From: G958296245 sp965262055
GTDB taxonomy: Bacteria; Chloroflexota; Dehalococcoidia; Lucifugimonadales; G958296245
NCBI GenBank assembly: GCA_965262055.1
Contig: CBDHEI010000002.1
Location: 372,001-436,000 of the forward strand
Direction of reading: 5' to 3'
Length of the DNA: 64,000 nt
Shown here: positions 52,491 to 61,180 of the stretch, in pieces
Layout: the number at the start of each line of letters is the position of its first letter
How positions within the stretch are numbered: the stretch's first letter is position 1
Translations under genes and position numbers: made by a program
Notes under the pieces: generated by a model
The model's database searches: none
What the model was told of the DNA's origin: nothing
The model's input: only the letters and a program-made list of their open reading frames with translations

Positions 52491-52803
52491 GACATACTCC
52501 TTCGAAGAGCGTCGGACTATGGACAGCCCGCGCCAGTGGACATATGACGGAAGCGATGGATGGCCTTAGTACAGAGGTCTGGAACATTATACGGCCCGTA
52601 CGCCGACCACCCTCGGGACTGTTTGTACCGCCGAGGCGTTTGTAGTCGACCTCGATAAGATGTCCTACTCCAAGGCGAGCAAGGTATTCTAGGAGCGGCT
52701 ACGACGTGGTCAATACGGTGAGGTCTGGCGGGACGAGCCGGGACCGTGACGTTCGGATAGACCTCAGAGTCTTCCTCGGCAAGGCCGCGGCCTGTAGCAT
52801 TAC
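52491..52803. other. Gap between dehydrogenase and IS1380
   Basis: 313 bp upstream of the dehydrogenase, expected to hold its promoter (minus strand). No gene or strong repeat is seen. The last four bases TTAC (52800-52803) form the flank of the IS1380 element and reappear after its right end. Confidence 0.4.
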
Positions 52804-54498
52804 CCCGAATCCACCGAAAGACGACTTTGGGGACAGTCCTTGAAGAAGCCAGAGGGTGCTCCTCTGAATCTGGGAGAATGGTTTTGAAACAGAAAACCGC
52901 CCGGAAACAAGGAGCACCCAGTAGATGCTGCCACAGAATAATCCCGACCGTATCGGCGTCGTCTTTGACGACCACCGCCTGGTGGCCAATGCCGGCCTGC
53001 TCCTGCCGGCCACCCTTGCACAGCACCTGGGCCTGCGGGAACTCGCCGACCATCACCTCGACCTCGGCTGCGCACCGGGGCGGGCGAACACGGGGGACAA
53101 ACTGCTGACGCTGGTCGCTTCCGCGCTGGCGGGCGGCGACTTCATCGACGACGCCGATGCGCTGCGTGCTGGTGGGACGGTCGGTGTTCTCGGCTGCGTG
53201 GTCAAGGCGCCATCCACCCTGGGCACCTTCCTGCGCAGTTTCCGGTGGGGGCATGTCCGTCAACTCGACCGGGTGAGCCGCCAGTTGCTGGCACGCGCAT
53301 GGGCCGCTGGGGCCGGACCCGGCGACTCGCCCCTGACCATCGACCTGGACTCCACCATCTGCGAGACCTATGGACTGGACAAAGAAGGGGCGCGACACCA
53401 CAACTACACCGGCGCGCGGGGCTATCACCCACTGCTGGCCATCGCCGCCGGAACCGGCGATGTGCTGATGTCCCGGCTGCGCGAGGGCCGTGCCAACACC
53501 GCTCGCGGCGCTGCCCACTTCCTGCGTGAAACGGTGGGGCGGGTGCGCTACGGTGGGGCCAGCGGCCAACTCACGGTGCGCGCCGACAGCGGTTTCTACG
53601 CCCACGCTCTCGTCGCCGTCTGCCGCGAGATGGGTGTCCGCTTCTCCATCACCATCCGCCAGCACAAAGGCCTGCGGGAGTTGATTGAGGCGATCCCCGA
53701 GCAGGACTGGACGCCGATTCCCTACTGGATGGACGGCGCCGCCGATGTGGCCGAGACCACCTATACCCCCTTCCAGAGTGAACCCGACGCCGCGCCGGTG
53801 CGGCTCATCGTCCGGCGGGTGAAGCCCACGCCCGGTTCCCAGTTGGCCCTCTTCGCCACCTACAGCTATCACGGCTTCATCACCGACCGGGACGGGGAAA
53901 CCCTGGAACTGGAGGCCGATCATCGCCGCCACGCCGAGATCGAGAACGCCATTCGAGACCTGAAACACGGCGTCGGACTCAACCATCTCCCCTCGGGGCG
54001 CTTCGCCGCCAACGGCGCCTGGCTGGCGGTGCAGGTGATGGCACACAACCTCGCCCGCTGGACAGCGCGCATCGGTCTGGCCGAACGGACCGTGACCACC
54101 AAGACCCTCAGGCGGCGGGTCTTCGCTCTGGTGGGACGGATCACCCGCTCGGCGCGCCGCCTTACCCTGCATCTTCCCCAGCATTGGACTTGGGAAACCC
54201 AGTTCACTCGCGCCATGGCCCGGCTGCGAGCCATTCCACTCCCCGCCTGACTGCCAGCCTGCAACTTCCCTGCAAACTCGTGCCACCCCGGTCCGCGAGA
54301 GTTCCCTGCTGCGTATTCTCTCGCCATCCCGCGCATCGCAGCTCCCGCAGAGGGCCATAGGGGCCCTATGCGGCGACTGAAGACCGTTCGCCGACCTCCA
54401 ATCTACCCCAATGAGCCCAGCCATCTCCCCTGTAGCTCCCTCACCCACCCTGCCGCTGTCCTCACGCCGTCCATAGGTGTCCTTCGGTGGATTCGGGC
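52804..54498 (+). mobile_element. IS1380-family element, complete
   Basis: About 1.7 kb with inverted ends CCCGAATCCACCGAAAGAC (left) and, inverted, CCCGAATCCACCGAAGGAC (right). TTAC flanks both sides (52800-52803 and 54499-54502), consistent with the 4-bp target duplication of this family. One transposase gene is present. A second copy in the same orientation ends at base 332 with the same TTAC next to it. Confidence 0.88.
52925..54250 (+). CDS. IS1380-family transposase
   Basis: 441 residues. Typical N-terminal part (PATLAQHLGLRELADHHLDLGCAPGRANTGDKLLTLVASALAGGDFIDDADALRAG). DDE core: D in LTIDLDSTICETYGLDKEGARHHNYTGARGYHPLLA, D in LTVRADSGFYAHALVAVC and E in HAEIENAIRDLKHGVGLNHLPSG, with the YxREE-like region RRHAEIENAIRDLK. 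Length matches the family. It is probably active. Confidence 0.94.
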   Translation: MLPQNNPDRIGVVFDDHRLVANAGLLLPATLAQHLGLRELADHHLDLGCAPGRANTGDKLLTLVASALAGGDFIDDADALRAGGTVGVLGCVVKAPSTLGTFLRSFRWGHVRQLDRVSRQLLARAWAAGAGPGDSPLTIDLDSTICETYGLDKEGARHHNYTGARGYHPLLAIAAGTGDVLMSRLREGRANTARGAAHFLRETVGRVRYGGASGQLTVRADSGFYAHALVAVCREMGVRFSITIRQHKGLRELIEAIPEQDWTPIPYWMDGAADVAETTYTPFQSEPDAAPVRLIVRRVKPTPGSQLALFATYSYHGFITDRDGETLELEADHRRHAEIENAIRDLKHGVGLNHLPSGRFAANGAWLAVQVMAHNLARWTARIGLAERTVTTKTLRRRVFALVGRITRSARRLTLHLPQHWTWETQFTRAMARLRAIPLPA

Positions 54499-54565
54499 TT
54501 ACGGCGCCGGACGGGCCTGCTCCGCTTCGAGCGAAGCGCCCCTGGACTGGCGGCGAAGCTCCGGG

Positions 54566-56677
54566 CTAGGACTCTCTTCCGAACTGGAGTATCTCGGCCT
54601 TCGCCGACTCCGGTAGGTTCTTCGGCACTTCGCCCGCCTTTACCTTGGCGGTCTGCACAGCGATCCTCACCTCGTCGACAACCTCCGGGTTGGCAAGTGT
54701 AGTGGTATCACCCACGTCCATGAAGTTGGATATGGAGGCGATGACGCGGCGCATGATCTTCCCGGACCGGGTCTTTGGCAGGTCCGTGGTTACCCAGACG
54801 TGTGTCGGGCGCGCTATGGGGCCGATGATCTGCCTGATTGCGTTCTTGACCTCGTCCTCCACCTCAGACGCCTCGTAGCCCGGCTTGAGGGAGACGTACA
54901 TCTCCGGGACGCGTCCCTTGAGCTCGTCGTAGGCAGGCACGGCAGCCGCCTCGCTCACGGCCTCCACCGTGAGGGCGGCCGACTCCAGCTCCTTGGTGCC
55001 CAGCCGGTGGCCGGCCACGTTGATCACGTCGTCCACGCGGCCGACGATGCGGAAGTAGCCGTCGGCGGCCTGCATGGCGCCGTCGCCGGTGACGTATGGC
55101 CAGTCCCTCCAGTCCGTGCTGTTGGGGTCCTTGCGGTACTTCTCGAAGTAGGTGGCCACGAAGCGGTCGGGGTCGCCCCAGACCGTCTGCATGAACCCGG
55201 GCCAGGGATTGCTGATGCAGATGTTACCGGCCCTGCCGGACCCGGGCTCCACCTTGTTGCCGTCATCGTCGAGGATGACGGGGAATATGCCGAGTGCGCC
55301 GGGGCCGCAGCTTCCCGGCTTCATGGGCTGCAGGGCTGGCAGCGTGGTGCCGATGAAGCCGCCGGTCTCCGTCTGCCACCAGGTGTCTACGATGGCGGCT
55401 TCGCGCTTGCCCACTACCTCGTAGTACCAGCGCCACACCTCGGGCTCGATCGGCTCGCCCACCGTGGTCATGTGCTTGAAGTGGTAGTTGTACTTCTGGG
55501 GCTCGTCGGGCCCGGCCTTGCGCAGCATCCTGATGGTGGTGGGCGCGGTGTGGAATATGTTCACGTCGAGCCGCTCGGCGATGCGCCACGGCCTGCCGGG
55601 GTCGGGGTAGGTGGGCACTCCTTCGTAGAGAACGCTCGTGGCGGCGTTCGCCAACGGGCCGTAGACGATGTATGAGTGGCCCGTGATCCAGCCGATGTCG
55701 GCGAAGCACCAGTAGACATCCTCGGGGTGGATGTCCTGGTAGTACTTAGCCGTTCCGGTGACGTACGAGAGGTAACCGCCGGTGCTGTGCTGGCAGCCCT
55801 TGGGCTTGGCTGTAGTGCCGCTGGTGTACATCAGGAAGAGCGGCGCCTCGGCGGGCATGGATACGGGCTCGACCCGCCGTCCTCTGTAGTCCTGCAGCAG
55901 CTCGTCCACGTAGAAGTCGCGGCCTTCCACCATGGGCGTGGGCGAGGAGGCCCTGTCGGCGTACCGGCGCCACACCAGAACCTTGTCGACCTTGGCCCCT
56001 CCCTTCTCGGCCTGTGCCACGGCCTCGTCGGCCTTGATCTTGTGGTCGAGCAGGTCGCCGTTCCGGTGGTAGGCGTCCATCGTGATCAGTACGTGGCTCC
56101 CGGAGTCGACGATCCGGTCTCCGCAGGCGGAGCCGCTGAAGCCACCGAAGACCTGGGAGTGGACGACGCCGAGCCTGGCGCAGGCGAGCATCGCGACAGG
56201 GAGCTCCGGTAGCATCGGCATGTGGAGGGTGACGCGGTCGCCGGCCTTGAGCCCGCAGAAGTCGCGCAGCAGGGCTGCGAACTCGTTGACCCTGACGTAG
56301 AGGTCCTGGTAGGTGATGACCCGGTCCTGCTCGTCCTCGGGTTCCGCCACCCAGATGAAGGCCGCCTTGTTCTTGTGGGCGGCTACGTGCCTGTCGACGC
56401 AGTTGTAGGAGGCGTTTAGCTTGCCCCCCGCGAACCACTTCCAGAAGGGCGGGTTGGAGGTGTCCAGGGTGGTGTGCCAGTACTTGTCCCACGTGAGCAG
56501 GTCCGCGTACTCGCGGAAGTACTCGGGGTAGTTCTCCATCGTGAACCGGTCGAACACCGAGGTGTCCGCCATGTTGGCTTGGGCGATGAAGTCTGCGCCG
56601 GGGCTGATCAACTCTTCCTCTCGCCAGTGAGAGGCGATCTGAGACTCGCTTACCTCGCTCTGCTCTCCGTTGGACAT
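54566..56677 (-). CDS. acs: Acetyl-CoA synthetase (AMP-forming) or close acyl-CoA synthetase
   Basis: 703 residues from ATG 56677, set by GGAGGAG seven bases upstream; an upstream frame lacks such a site. ACS N-terminal domain (YADLLTWDKYWHTTLDTSNPPFWKWFAGGKLNASYNCVDRHV). P-loop LFLMYTSGTTAKPKG (~283), GWITGHSYIVYGPL, and the adenylation motif DTWWQTETGG. The hinge is GRVDDVINVAGHRLGTKELESA, with the catalytic lysine region LPKTRSGKIMRRV (~635-645). It makes acetyl-CoA from acetate, CoA and ATP. The W in WWQTETGG marks the short-chain (acetate) pocket. The C-terminal ~40 residues (NPEVVDEVRIAVQTAKVKAGEVPKNLPE) are a modest extension. Confidence 0.93.
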   Translation of the reverse strand: MSNGEQSEVSESQIASHWREEELISPGADFIAQANMADTSVFDRFTMENYPEYFREYADLLTWDKYWHTTLDTSNPPFWKWFAGGKLNASYNCVDRHVAAHKNKAAFIWVAEPEDEQDRVITYQDLYVRVNEFAALLRDFCGLKAGDRVTLHMPMLPELPVAMLACARLGVVHSQVFGGFSGSACGDRIVDSGSHVLITMDAYHRNGDLLDHKIKADEAVAQAEKGGAKVDKVLVWRRYADRASSPTPMVEGRDFYVDELLQDYRGRRVEPVSMPAEAPLFLMYTSGTTAKPKGCQHSTGGYLSYVTGTAKYYQDIHPEDVYWCFADIGWITGHSYIVYGPLANAATSVLYEGVPTYPDPGRPWRIAERLDVNIFHTAPTTIRMLRKAGPDEPQKYNYHFKHMTTVGEPIEPEVWRWYYEVVGKREAAIVDTWWQTETGGFIGTTLPALQPMKPGSCGPGALGIFPVILDDDGNKVEPGSGRAGNICISNPWPGFMQTVWGDPDRFVATYFEKYRKDPNSTDWRDWPYVTGDGAMQAADGYFRIVGRVDDVINVAGHRLGTKELESAALTVEAVSEAAAVPAYDELKGRVPEMYVSLKPGYEASEVEDEVKNAIRQIIGPIARPTHVWVTTDLPKTRSGKIMRRVIASISNFMDVGDTTTLANPEVVDEVRIAVQTAKVKAGEVPKNLPESAKAEILQFGRES

Positions 56678-57010
56678 ACCCTGCTCCTCCCTCGTAGATA
56701 TGGCTGACGTCTGAGCGCCGTGGAGATGCCTGCTGAGACCGGCGCCCGCCCGATAGGGGCGCACGCTAGCTAGCTTACCAGCCACCGAGGGCCGTTTTCA
56801 ACAATCTGAACGGAGCTAACGAAATCGCTACCGACTCTCGAGGCGCGACAGAGGGGGAACCGCGGTGGGCTGGCTACGGGTGAGGCAAGGCGGATCGTTA
56901 TTGTGCGGAGTGGCGACTGTTCACAGATGCGACCCTCCCCTCCCAAAACGCTTGACACATTTGGGCCGGCTCCTTACGGTGGCTAACTCAAGCCACTCCC
57001 AGTCTCAAAG
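56678..57010. other. Divergent promoter region, acs / potassium channel
   Basis: 333 bp between divergently transcribed genes. It must hold both promoters, but no confident -35/-10 pair, operator or small gene could be picked out. Confidence 0.35.
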
Positions 57011-57850
57011 ATGCATCCAATTAGAGTTACCTACGACGTATTGGAGGGCGCGCCCGGCAGCTACGCGGGCAGGGCCGTGGCAGCCTTCCTCACCTCCGTC
57101 ATTGCCCTGAATGTGGGCATGCTGATCATCGGGACCGTGGAGGGAGTCTACGAGAGGGCGCCCGAAGCATTTTGGGCATTCGAGGCCGCAAGCGTAGCAA
57201 TCTTCACGGTTGAGTACCTTCTGAGGCTCTGGTCGTGCACGGTGAACCCGAAGTACGCGTCCCCTGTCTTGGGCCGGCTACGCTATGCCCTCTCTCCAAT
57301 GGCGCTTATCGACCTAGCGGCGATTCTGCCTTTCTACGTAGGATTGCTGTACTTGACGCGCATCGATCTACGGTTCCTGCGGGCCGTACGGCTGTTGGCG
57401 CGCATAGTCCGGGTTTCTCAACACACGTCAGCCATCGGCACGTTGTTGAGGGTATTCTCCGCCAAGAGCACCGAATTGCTGACTACGGTGGGCGTGCTGC
57501 TGGTCCTGCTGATCATGGCGTCGTCCCTAATGTACTTCGCCGAGAACAGCGCCCAACCGGAGGCATTCTCCAGCATTCCGGAGACTATGTGGTGGGCGGT
57601 GATTACGTTGACAACGGTGGGCTACGGTGACTTGGCCCCGGTGACAGTCGCCGGAAAGATGTTGGCTGGGGTCATTGCCGTACTCGGCATCGGAATGTTC
57701 GCACTGCCCGCGGGCATCCTGGGATCGGGGTTCGTCAGCGATATGGATCAGCGAAAAGAAGGGACCCCCTATCCTAAGAGGGAGATGCCGAGGGTTCGAG
57801 ATGACGAAGGACCGACTGGCAAAGTGGACTGCCCACACTGCGGGCAGTGA
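57011..57850 (+). CDS. Voltage-gated-type potassium channel subunit
   Basis: 279-residue six-helix channel. S1 is about 22-43 (AVAAFLTSVIALNVGMLIIG), S2-S3 follow with VEYLLRLW and LIDLAAILPFYVGLL, and an S4-like helix carries spaced arginines (RIDLRFLRAVRLLARIVRVSQ). The pore helix and selectivity filter are WWAVITLTTVGYGDLAP (filter TVGYGD, 202-207), and S6 is VAGKMLAGVIAVLGIGMFALPAGILGSGF. This is the classical Kv/KvAP arrangement, expected to be a homotetramer in the inner membrane. The C-terminus ends in DCPHCGQ, a half zinc-knuckle not usual for this family. A 22-bp gap leads to the DUF2339 gene. Confidence 0.94.
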   Translation: MHPIRVTYDVLEGAPGSYAGRAVAAFLTSVIALNVGMLIIGTVEGVYERAPEAFWAFEAASVAIFTVEYLLRLWSCTVNPKYASPVLGRLRYALSPMALIDLAAILPFYVGLLYLTRIDLRFLRAVRLLARIVRVSQHTSAIGTLLRVFSAKSTELLTTVGVLLVLLIMASSLMYFAENSAQPEAFSSIPETMWWAVITLTTVGYGDLAPVTVAGKMLAGVIAVLGIGMFALPAGILGSGFVSDMDQRKEGTPYPKREMPRVRDDEGPTGKVDCPHCGQ

Positions 57851-57872
57851 AGTGCAAGGACTGAGATAGCCT

Positions 57873-60167
57873 GTGCGTTCGATAGCCTGCGCCCACTGCG
57901 GATCGGAAAACGATGAATCCAGCAACTACTGCATGCACTGCGGGAAGGGGCTGCAGCCTGCCGAAGAGCCTTCCCTGGCCAACCTGCAAACGGCCATTCT
58001 CGAGCTGCGCTCAGAAGTCAGGCAGATACGCGAGACGCTGTCCAACCTCGGGGTAAACCTACCCAGCGTCCAAGGGCAAGACCCACCGAGGGTAGAGCGT
58101 CGCTCTCCTCCGGTCCGGACGAGTCCTCAAACGGCTGCCGGGGAGCCAGCCCCCTCGACCCAACCCTCCGCCGAGCGTTCGGAGTCTGCCGCCCCAACTC
58201 CATCCGGTCGTTTCGAGGTGGACTGGGAGCTGATCCTGGGTGGAAACTGGCTGGCGCGAGTCGGTGTTCTGGCCGTCGTTATAGGGGTTGGCTTCTTTCT
58301 GAAGCTGGCTTTCGACAACAACTGGATTGGTGAGACAGGCCGCGTCGCGCTTGGAATCGCTGGGGGCCTCGGCCTGACAGGGGCAGGCGAGTACTGGTCC
58401 AAGAGATACCCCATCTATTCACAGGCGCTGGCCGGCGGCGGCGTGGCCATCCTCTACCTGTCCATTTTCGCCGCGTTCGCATTCTACGGCTTCATTGGCA
58501 CATATCCGACTGTCGGGCTATTGCTGGTCGTCAGCATCGGCGCGGCGGTGCAGGCGTTGAGATACAACTCGATGGCGCTGGCTGTCATCGGCATCGTCGG
58601 GGCGTTTCTCGCGCCATTCGTCATAGGAGGGTCTGGCGATGGGGCGCGGGAGGAGCTGAGCGGGGTCGCCGGCGTCGAGGTCATGGTCTACGTCCTGATT
58701 GTCGACATAGGCGTCCTCGCCCTGTCGACGGTCCGGAACTGGCGCTGGTTCACGCTTCTGGCGCTTGTGGCGTCGCTGGTTTCGTTTGGCGTCTGGTACG
58801 ACTACGAAGGGGACCGGCTGGGCGTGGGGGCAGCCCAGGGGATTCTGACGGCCATCTTCTTGATTTTCGTCGGCGCCACCACACTTTTTCACATCTTGTG
58901 GCAGCGCGCGCCGCGCGCATTTGACCAGGCGCTGATGGTCTTGAATGCGACGGCGTACTTCGGGATAAGCTACGGGCTTCTGTGGGACGAGTTCCGCCCG
59001 TGGATGGGCGCCTTTACCGTCGCGCTCGCTCTGTTCTACGGGCTTCTCGGCTACCTGGCCGTCCGGCGTGGCAAGGGGCAATTCTACCTGAGCCTCAGTG
59101 CGCTGGTCATAGCGTTGGTGTTTCTGACGACAGCCGTGCCGGTGCAGCTCGGCGGCCCATGGGTGAGCGTGGCCTGGTCGGTAGAAGGCCTGATCCTCGT
59201 CTGGATGTCCTTCAGGCTGGGAGGGTGGCAGATGCGCGTGTCCGGAGCAGGGGTGTTTGCCCTTGGCGCCATCTGGTTCTTGGCGGTGGACACTCCGCAG
59301 GCGCTGTCTCTGAAACTGACGCCGTTCCTGAACGGACACATGGTGTCGTACACGATTGTAATCGCTGCCATCTACCTTGCGGCCTACCTGGTCCACCGCA
59401 ACAGGCAGAGCCTGGGAGAGCGGGAAAGCGCCATGTTCCCCGCTCTCCTCACAGCGGGCAACCTCTTCCTGGCCGTGCTGTGGCCAGTCCAGTTGGAGGG
59501 CGCCTGGATATCCGTCGCGTGGGCGATCCAGGCAGTGGTCCTGATATGGTTGTCCTACCGGTTGGATCTGTACGAGATGAGACTGTTTGGCCTCGCGCTG
59601 CTCGCCGCTCTCGCAGCCTGGCTGCTGTTCCGGGAGACTCGGGTCAACGTATACGCCTACACCTTCAAAGTAGTGCTCAACGATCGAATGTTGGCCTTCG
59701 CTGCAGGTATTGCGGCGTTCTACCTTGCGGCCGTCGTCGTAAGGAGGGGTCAGCGCCACTCCGACGACGAGGAGATCAAGTACGCAGTCCCTGCCCTCGT
59801 GGTGGGCGCCAACGCCCTGACTCTCTGGGTCCTCAGCGCGGAGGTTATCGCGGTCGTGGACAGCGGGACGTTGGAGGTGTCAGACGACGCCGCCTTCTAT
59901 GCCAAGAGCCTGGCCCTCAGTTTGGTCTGGGCAGTCTACGCCAGCGTGGGGCTTGCGTTGGGTGTTCTGATGAGACGACCCGAGCTCCGCTCAGCCAGCC
60001 TGGGCCTGCTGGCGATCCCGGTCGTCAAGCTCTTCCTGTTCGACTCCTTTGCCCTGGACCAAGGCTATCGCGTAGCCGCATTCCTGAGCCTGGGCGGAAT
60101 AATGCTTGCCGGCGGCTTCCTCTACCAGCGCTACCGTGAGGCCATTAGAGGATTCCTCCTCGAGTAG
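57873..60167 (+). CDS. DUF2339 multi-spanning membrane protein with N-terminal zinc ribbon
   Basis: 764 residues from GTG 57873. Residues 1-25 are a zinc ribbon (CAHCGSENDESSNYCMHCGKG). Then comes a short coiled coil (LANLQTAILELRSEVRQIRETLSNL) and a Pro/Ser-rich linker to ~105. The DUF2339 body starts with WELILGGNWLARVGVLAVVIGVGFFLKLAFDNNWIG and holds roughly 20 hydrophobic helices to the end (LGLLAIPVVKLFLFDSFALDQGYRVAAFLSLGGIMLAGGFLYQRY). The family is widespread and its function is not established; it is thought to act in the cell envelope. It is probably co-transcribed with the potassium channel. Confidence 0.88.
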   Translation: MRSIACAHCGSENDESSNYCMHCGKGLQPAEEPSLANLQTAILELRSEVRQIRETLSNLGVNLPSVQGQDPPRVERRSPPVRTSPQTAAGEPAPSTQPSAERSESAAPTPSGRFEVDWELILGGNWLARVGVLAVVIGVGFFLKLAFDNNWIGETGRVALGIAGGLGLTGAGEYWSKRYPIYSQALAGGGVAILYLSIFAAFAFYGFIGTYPTVGLLLVVSIGAAVQALRYNSMALAVIGIVGAFLAPFVIGGSGDGAREELSGVAGVEVMVYVLIVDIGVLALSTVRNWRWFTLLALVASLVSFGVWYDYEGDRLGVGAAQGILTAIFLIFVGATTLFHILWQRAPRAFDQALMVLNATAYFGISYGLLWDEFRPWMGAFTVALALFYGLLGYLAVRRGKGQFYLSLSALVIALVFLTTAVPVQLGGPWVSVAWSVEGLILVWMSFRLGGWQMRVSGAGVFALGAIWFLAVDTPQALSLKLTPFLNGHMVSYTIVIAAIYLAAYLVHRNRQSLGERESAMFPALLTAGNLFLAVLWPVQLEGAWISVAWAIQAVVLIWLSYRLDLYEMRLFGLALLAALAAWLLFRETRVNVYAYTFKVVLNDRMLAFAAGIAAFYLAAVVVRRGQRHSDDEEIKYAVPALVVGANALTLWVLSAEVIAVVDSGTLEVSDDAAFYAKSLALSLVWAVYASVGLALGVLMRRPELRSASLGLLAIPVVKLFLFDSFALDQGYRVAAFLSLGGIMLAGGFLYQRYREAIRGFLLE

Positions 60168-60282
60168 GAGTTCCTCGCCAGCCCTGTACGTAACCTATGA
60201 CTCGCCGGCCCTCTTAGAGAGTTCCCTGATAGAATCGCCGGGCCTTTCATCCCTGGGCGGCCAAGGCTAGTAGGAATCTGCG

Positions 60283-60473
60283 TTGACCCTCAGACTGCGA
60301 CCGGAGCATCTCAACACACTGCGGTGGCGCTCGATCGGGCCGCACAGAGGGGGGCGCGTCGTGGCGGTGGCGGGCGACCCCGAAGAGAGGCAGACTTTCT
60401 ACTTCGGGGCGTGCGCGGGCGGCGTCAACCGGTCCCCGGACGCCGGGGCGACGTGGAGCACGTCGGTCTAGGC
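60283..60473 (+). pseudogene. Broken duplicate of the start of the BNR-repeat gene
   Basis: From codon 2 the sequence is almost identical to the start of the intact gene at 61181 (LRLRPEHLNTLRWRSIGPHRGGRVVAVAGDPEERQ in two overlapping halves, about 48 codons). It then jumps from GGV to RSPDAGATWSTSV and stops at TAG. The last block corresponds to YRSTDAGATWKHVG further on in the intact gene, so about 50 codons are deleted internally. The ATG is replaced by TTG and no ribosome binding site remains. It is a non-functional remnant. Confidence 0.8.
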
Positions 60474-60722
60474 CTACCGAAGCCTTTCCAGTAGCCGAGC
60501 CAATCCATCCCTGCCGAGGCCCGTCTGCCGTAGACTCAGAATTGCCGAGAGTGTTCCTGAGGGGATACTTGCAGTTGTGTCCTTGACTACCGTGACTCTG
60601 ACCGCCTCCCCAAACTGCTTGGTCAGGAACAGTCCATGATTGGCACGGCGCTTTACTGACCAGCCGTCTTTCATCAATATCTCGATCAGCTGCCGTCCTG
60701 TCAGGGCTGGAATGTCTGGCAA
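60474..60722 (-). CDS. HicA-like toxin
   Basis: 82 residues: IPALTGRQLIEILMKDGWSVKRRANHGLFLTKQFGEAVRVTVVKDTTASIPSGTLSAILSLRQTGLGRDGLARLL. The HicA/YcfA fold is seen in (L/I)xxLxxxGW..(K/R)RxxxHG.. with the putative catalytic H29 in ANHG, then the basic strand and the I(P/K)xGTLxxILxxxGL helix. It starts exactly next to the stop of the HicB-like gene. It is more diverged from canonical HicA than the copy in the restriction operon. Confidence 0.8.
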   Translation of the reverse strand: MPDIPALTGRQLIEILMKDGWSVKRRANHGLFLTKQFGEAVRVTVVKDTTASIPSGTLSAILSLRQTGLGRDGLARLLERLR

Positions 60723-61061
60723 CTAAGCTATGCCTACGTGCTGTTGGTCGTGTAGGAAGGTTGGACATACGAATGGCTGGAAGAGAGGGCGGCTCTCCCA
60801 GAGGTCGTCGGGGAAGCGGATGGTGAATTCGCTTGGCGGCACAGGGCTGGGATGAGTCTCTATCCCCCACTCCGCAAAGAACCGCTCCCGTTCGCCAATG
60901 TCTTCAAGGACCTTGAGATGGTCAGTCACCAGATCTTCCAACTCGTTTCGGCACTCTGCGAGTGTCTGAGCGAAGGTGCTAGTACCTAGCTCAACGCAGA
61001 CGCCCACCCATTCCGTTCCTTCTAAATGAAATCTGAGTGTGAGATGCACGTATTCCGGCAT
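60723..61061 (-). CDS. HicB-like antitoxin
   Basis: 112 residues from ATG 61061, chosen by GGGAGGGATAC upstream. The sequence YVHLTLRFHLEGTEWVGVCVELGTSTFAQTLAECRNELEDLVTDHLKVLEDIGERERFFAEWGIETHP shows the HicB partial RNase-H fold (W.g.C.ELGt.t.g.T..ea...l.eli..hl). The C-terminal ~35 residues have no clear DNA-binding domain. It is adjacent to the HicA-like gene, antitoxin first, and divergent from the BNR gene whose start is 119 bp away. Confidence 0.75.
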   Translation of the reverse strand: MPEYVHLTLRFHLEGTEWVGVCVELGTSTFAQTLAECRNELEDLVTDHLKVLEDIGERERFFAEWGIETHPSPVPPSEFTIRFPDDLWESRPLFQPFVCPTFLHDQQHVGIA

Positions 61062-61180
61062 CGTATCCCTCCCCTCAAATGATGCCCAAGGGGCTGAGCT
61101 TGGATTCTTTCGCTCATGGTAACATGCGGGGTCAACGTGCTTGACAATCCCCTGTGCAAGCACAAGGAGGAGGTCCCCGT

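Noticed and set aside
52517..54448. 643-codon minus-strand frame across the IS1380 element
   Set aside because: It is antisense to the IS1380 transposase and spans both inverted ends of the element.
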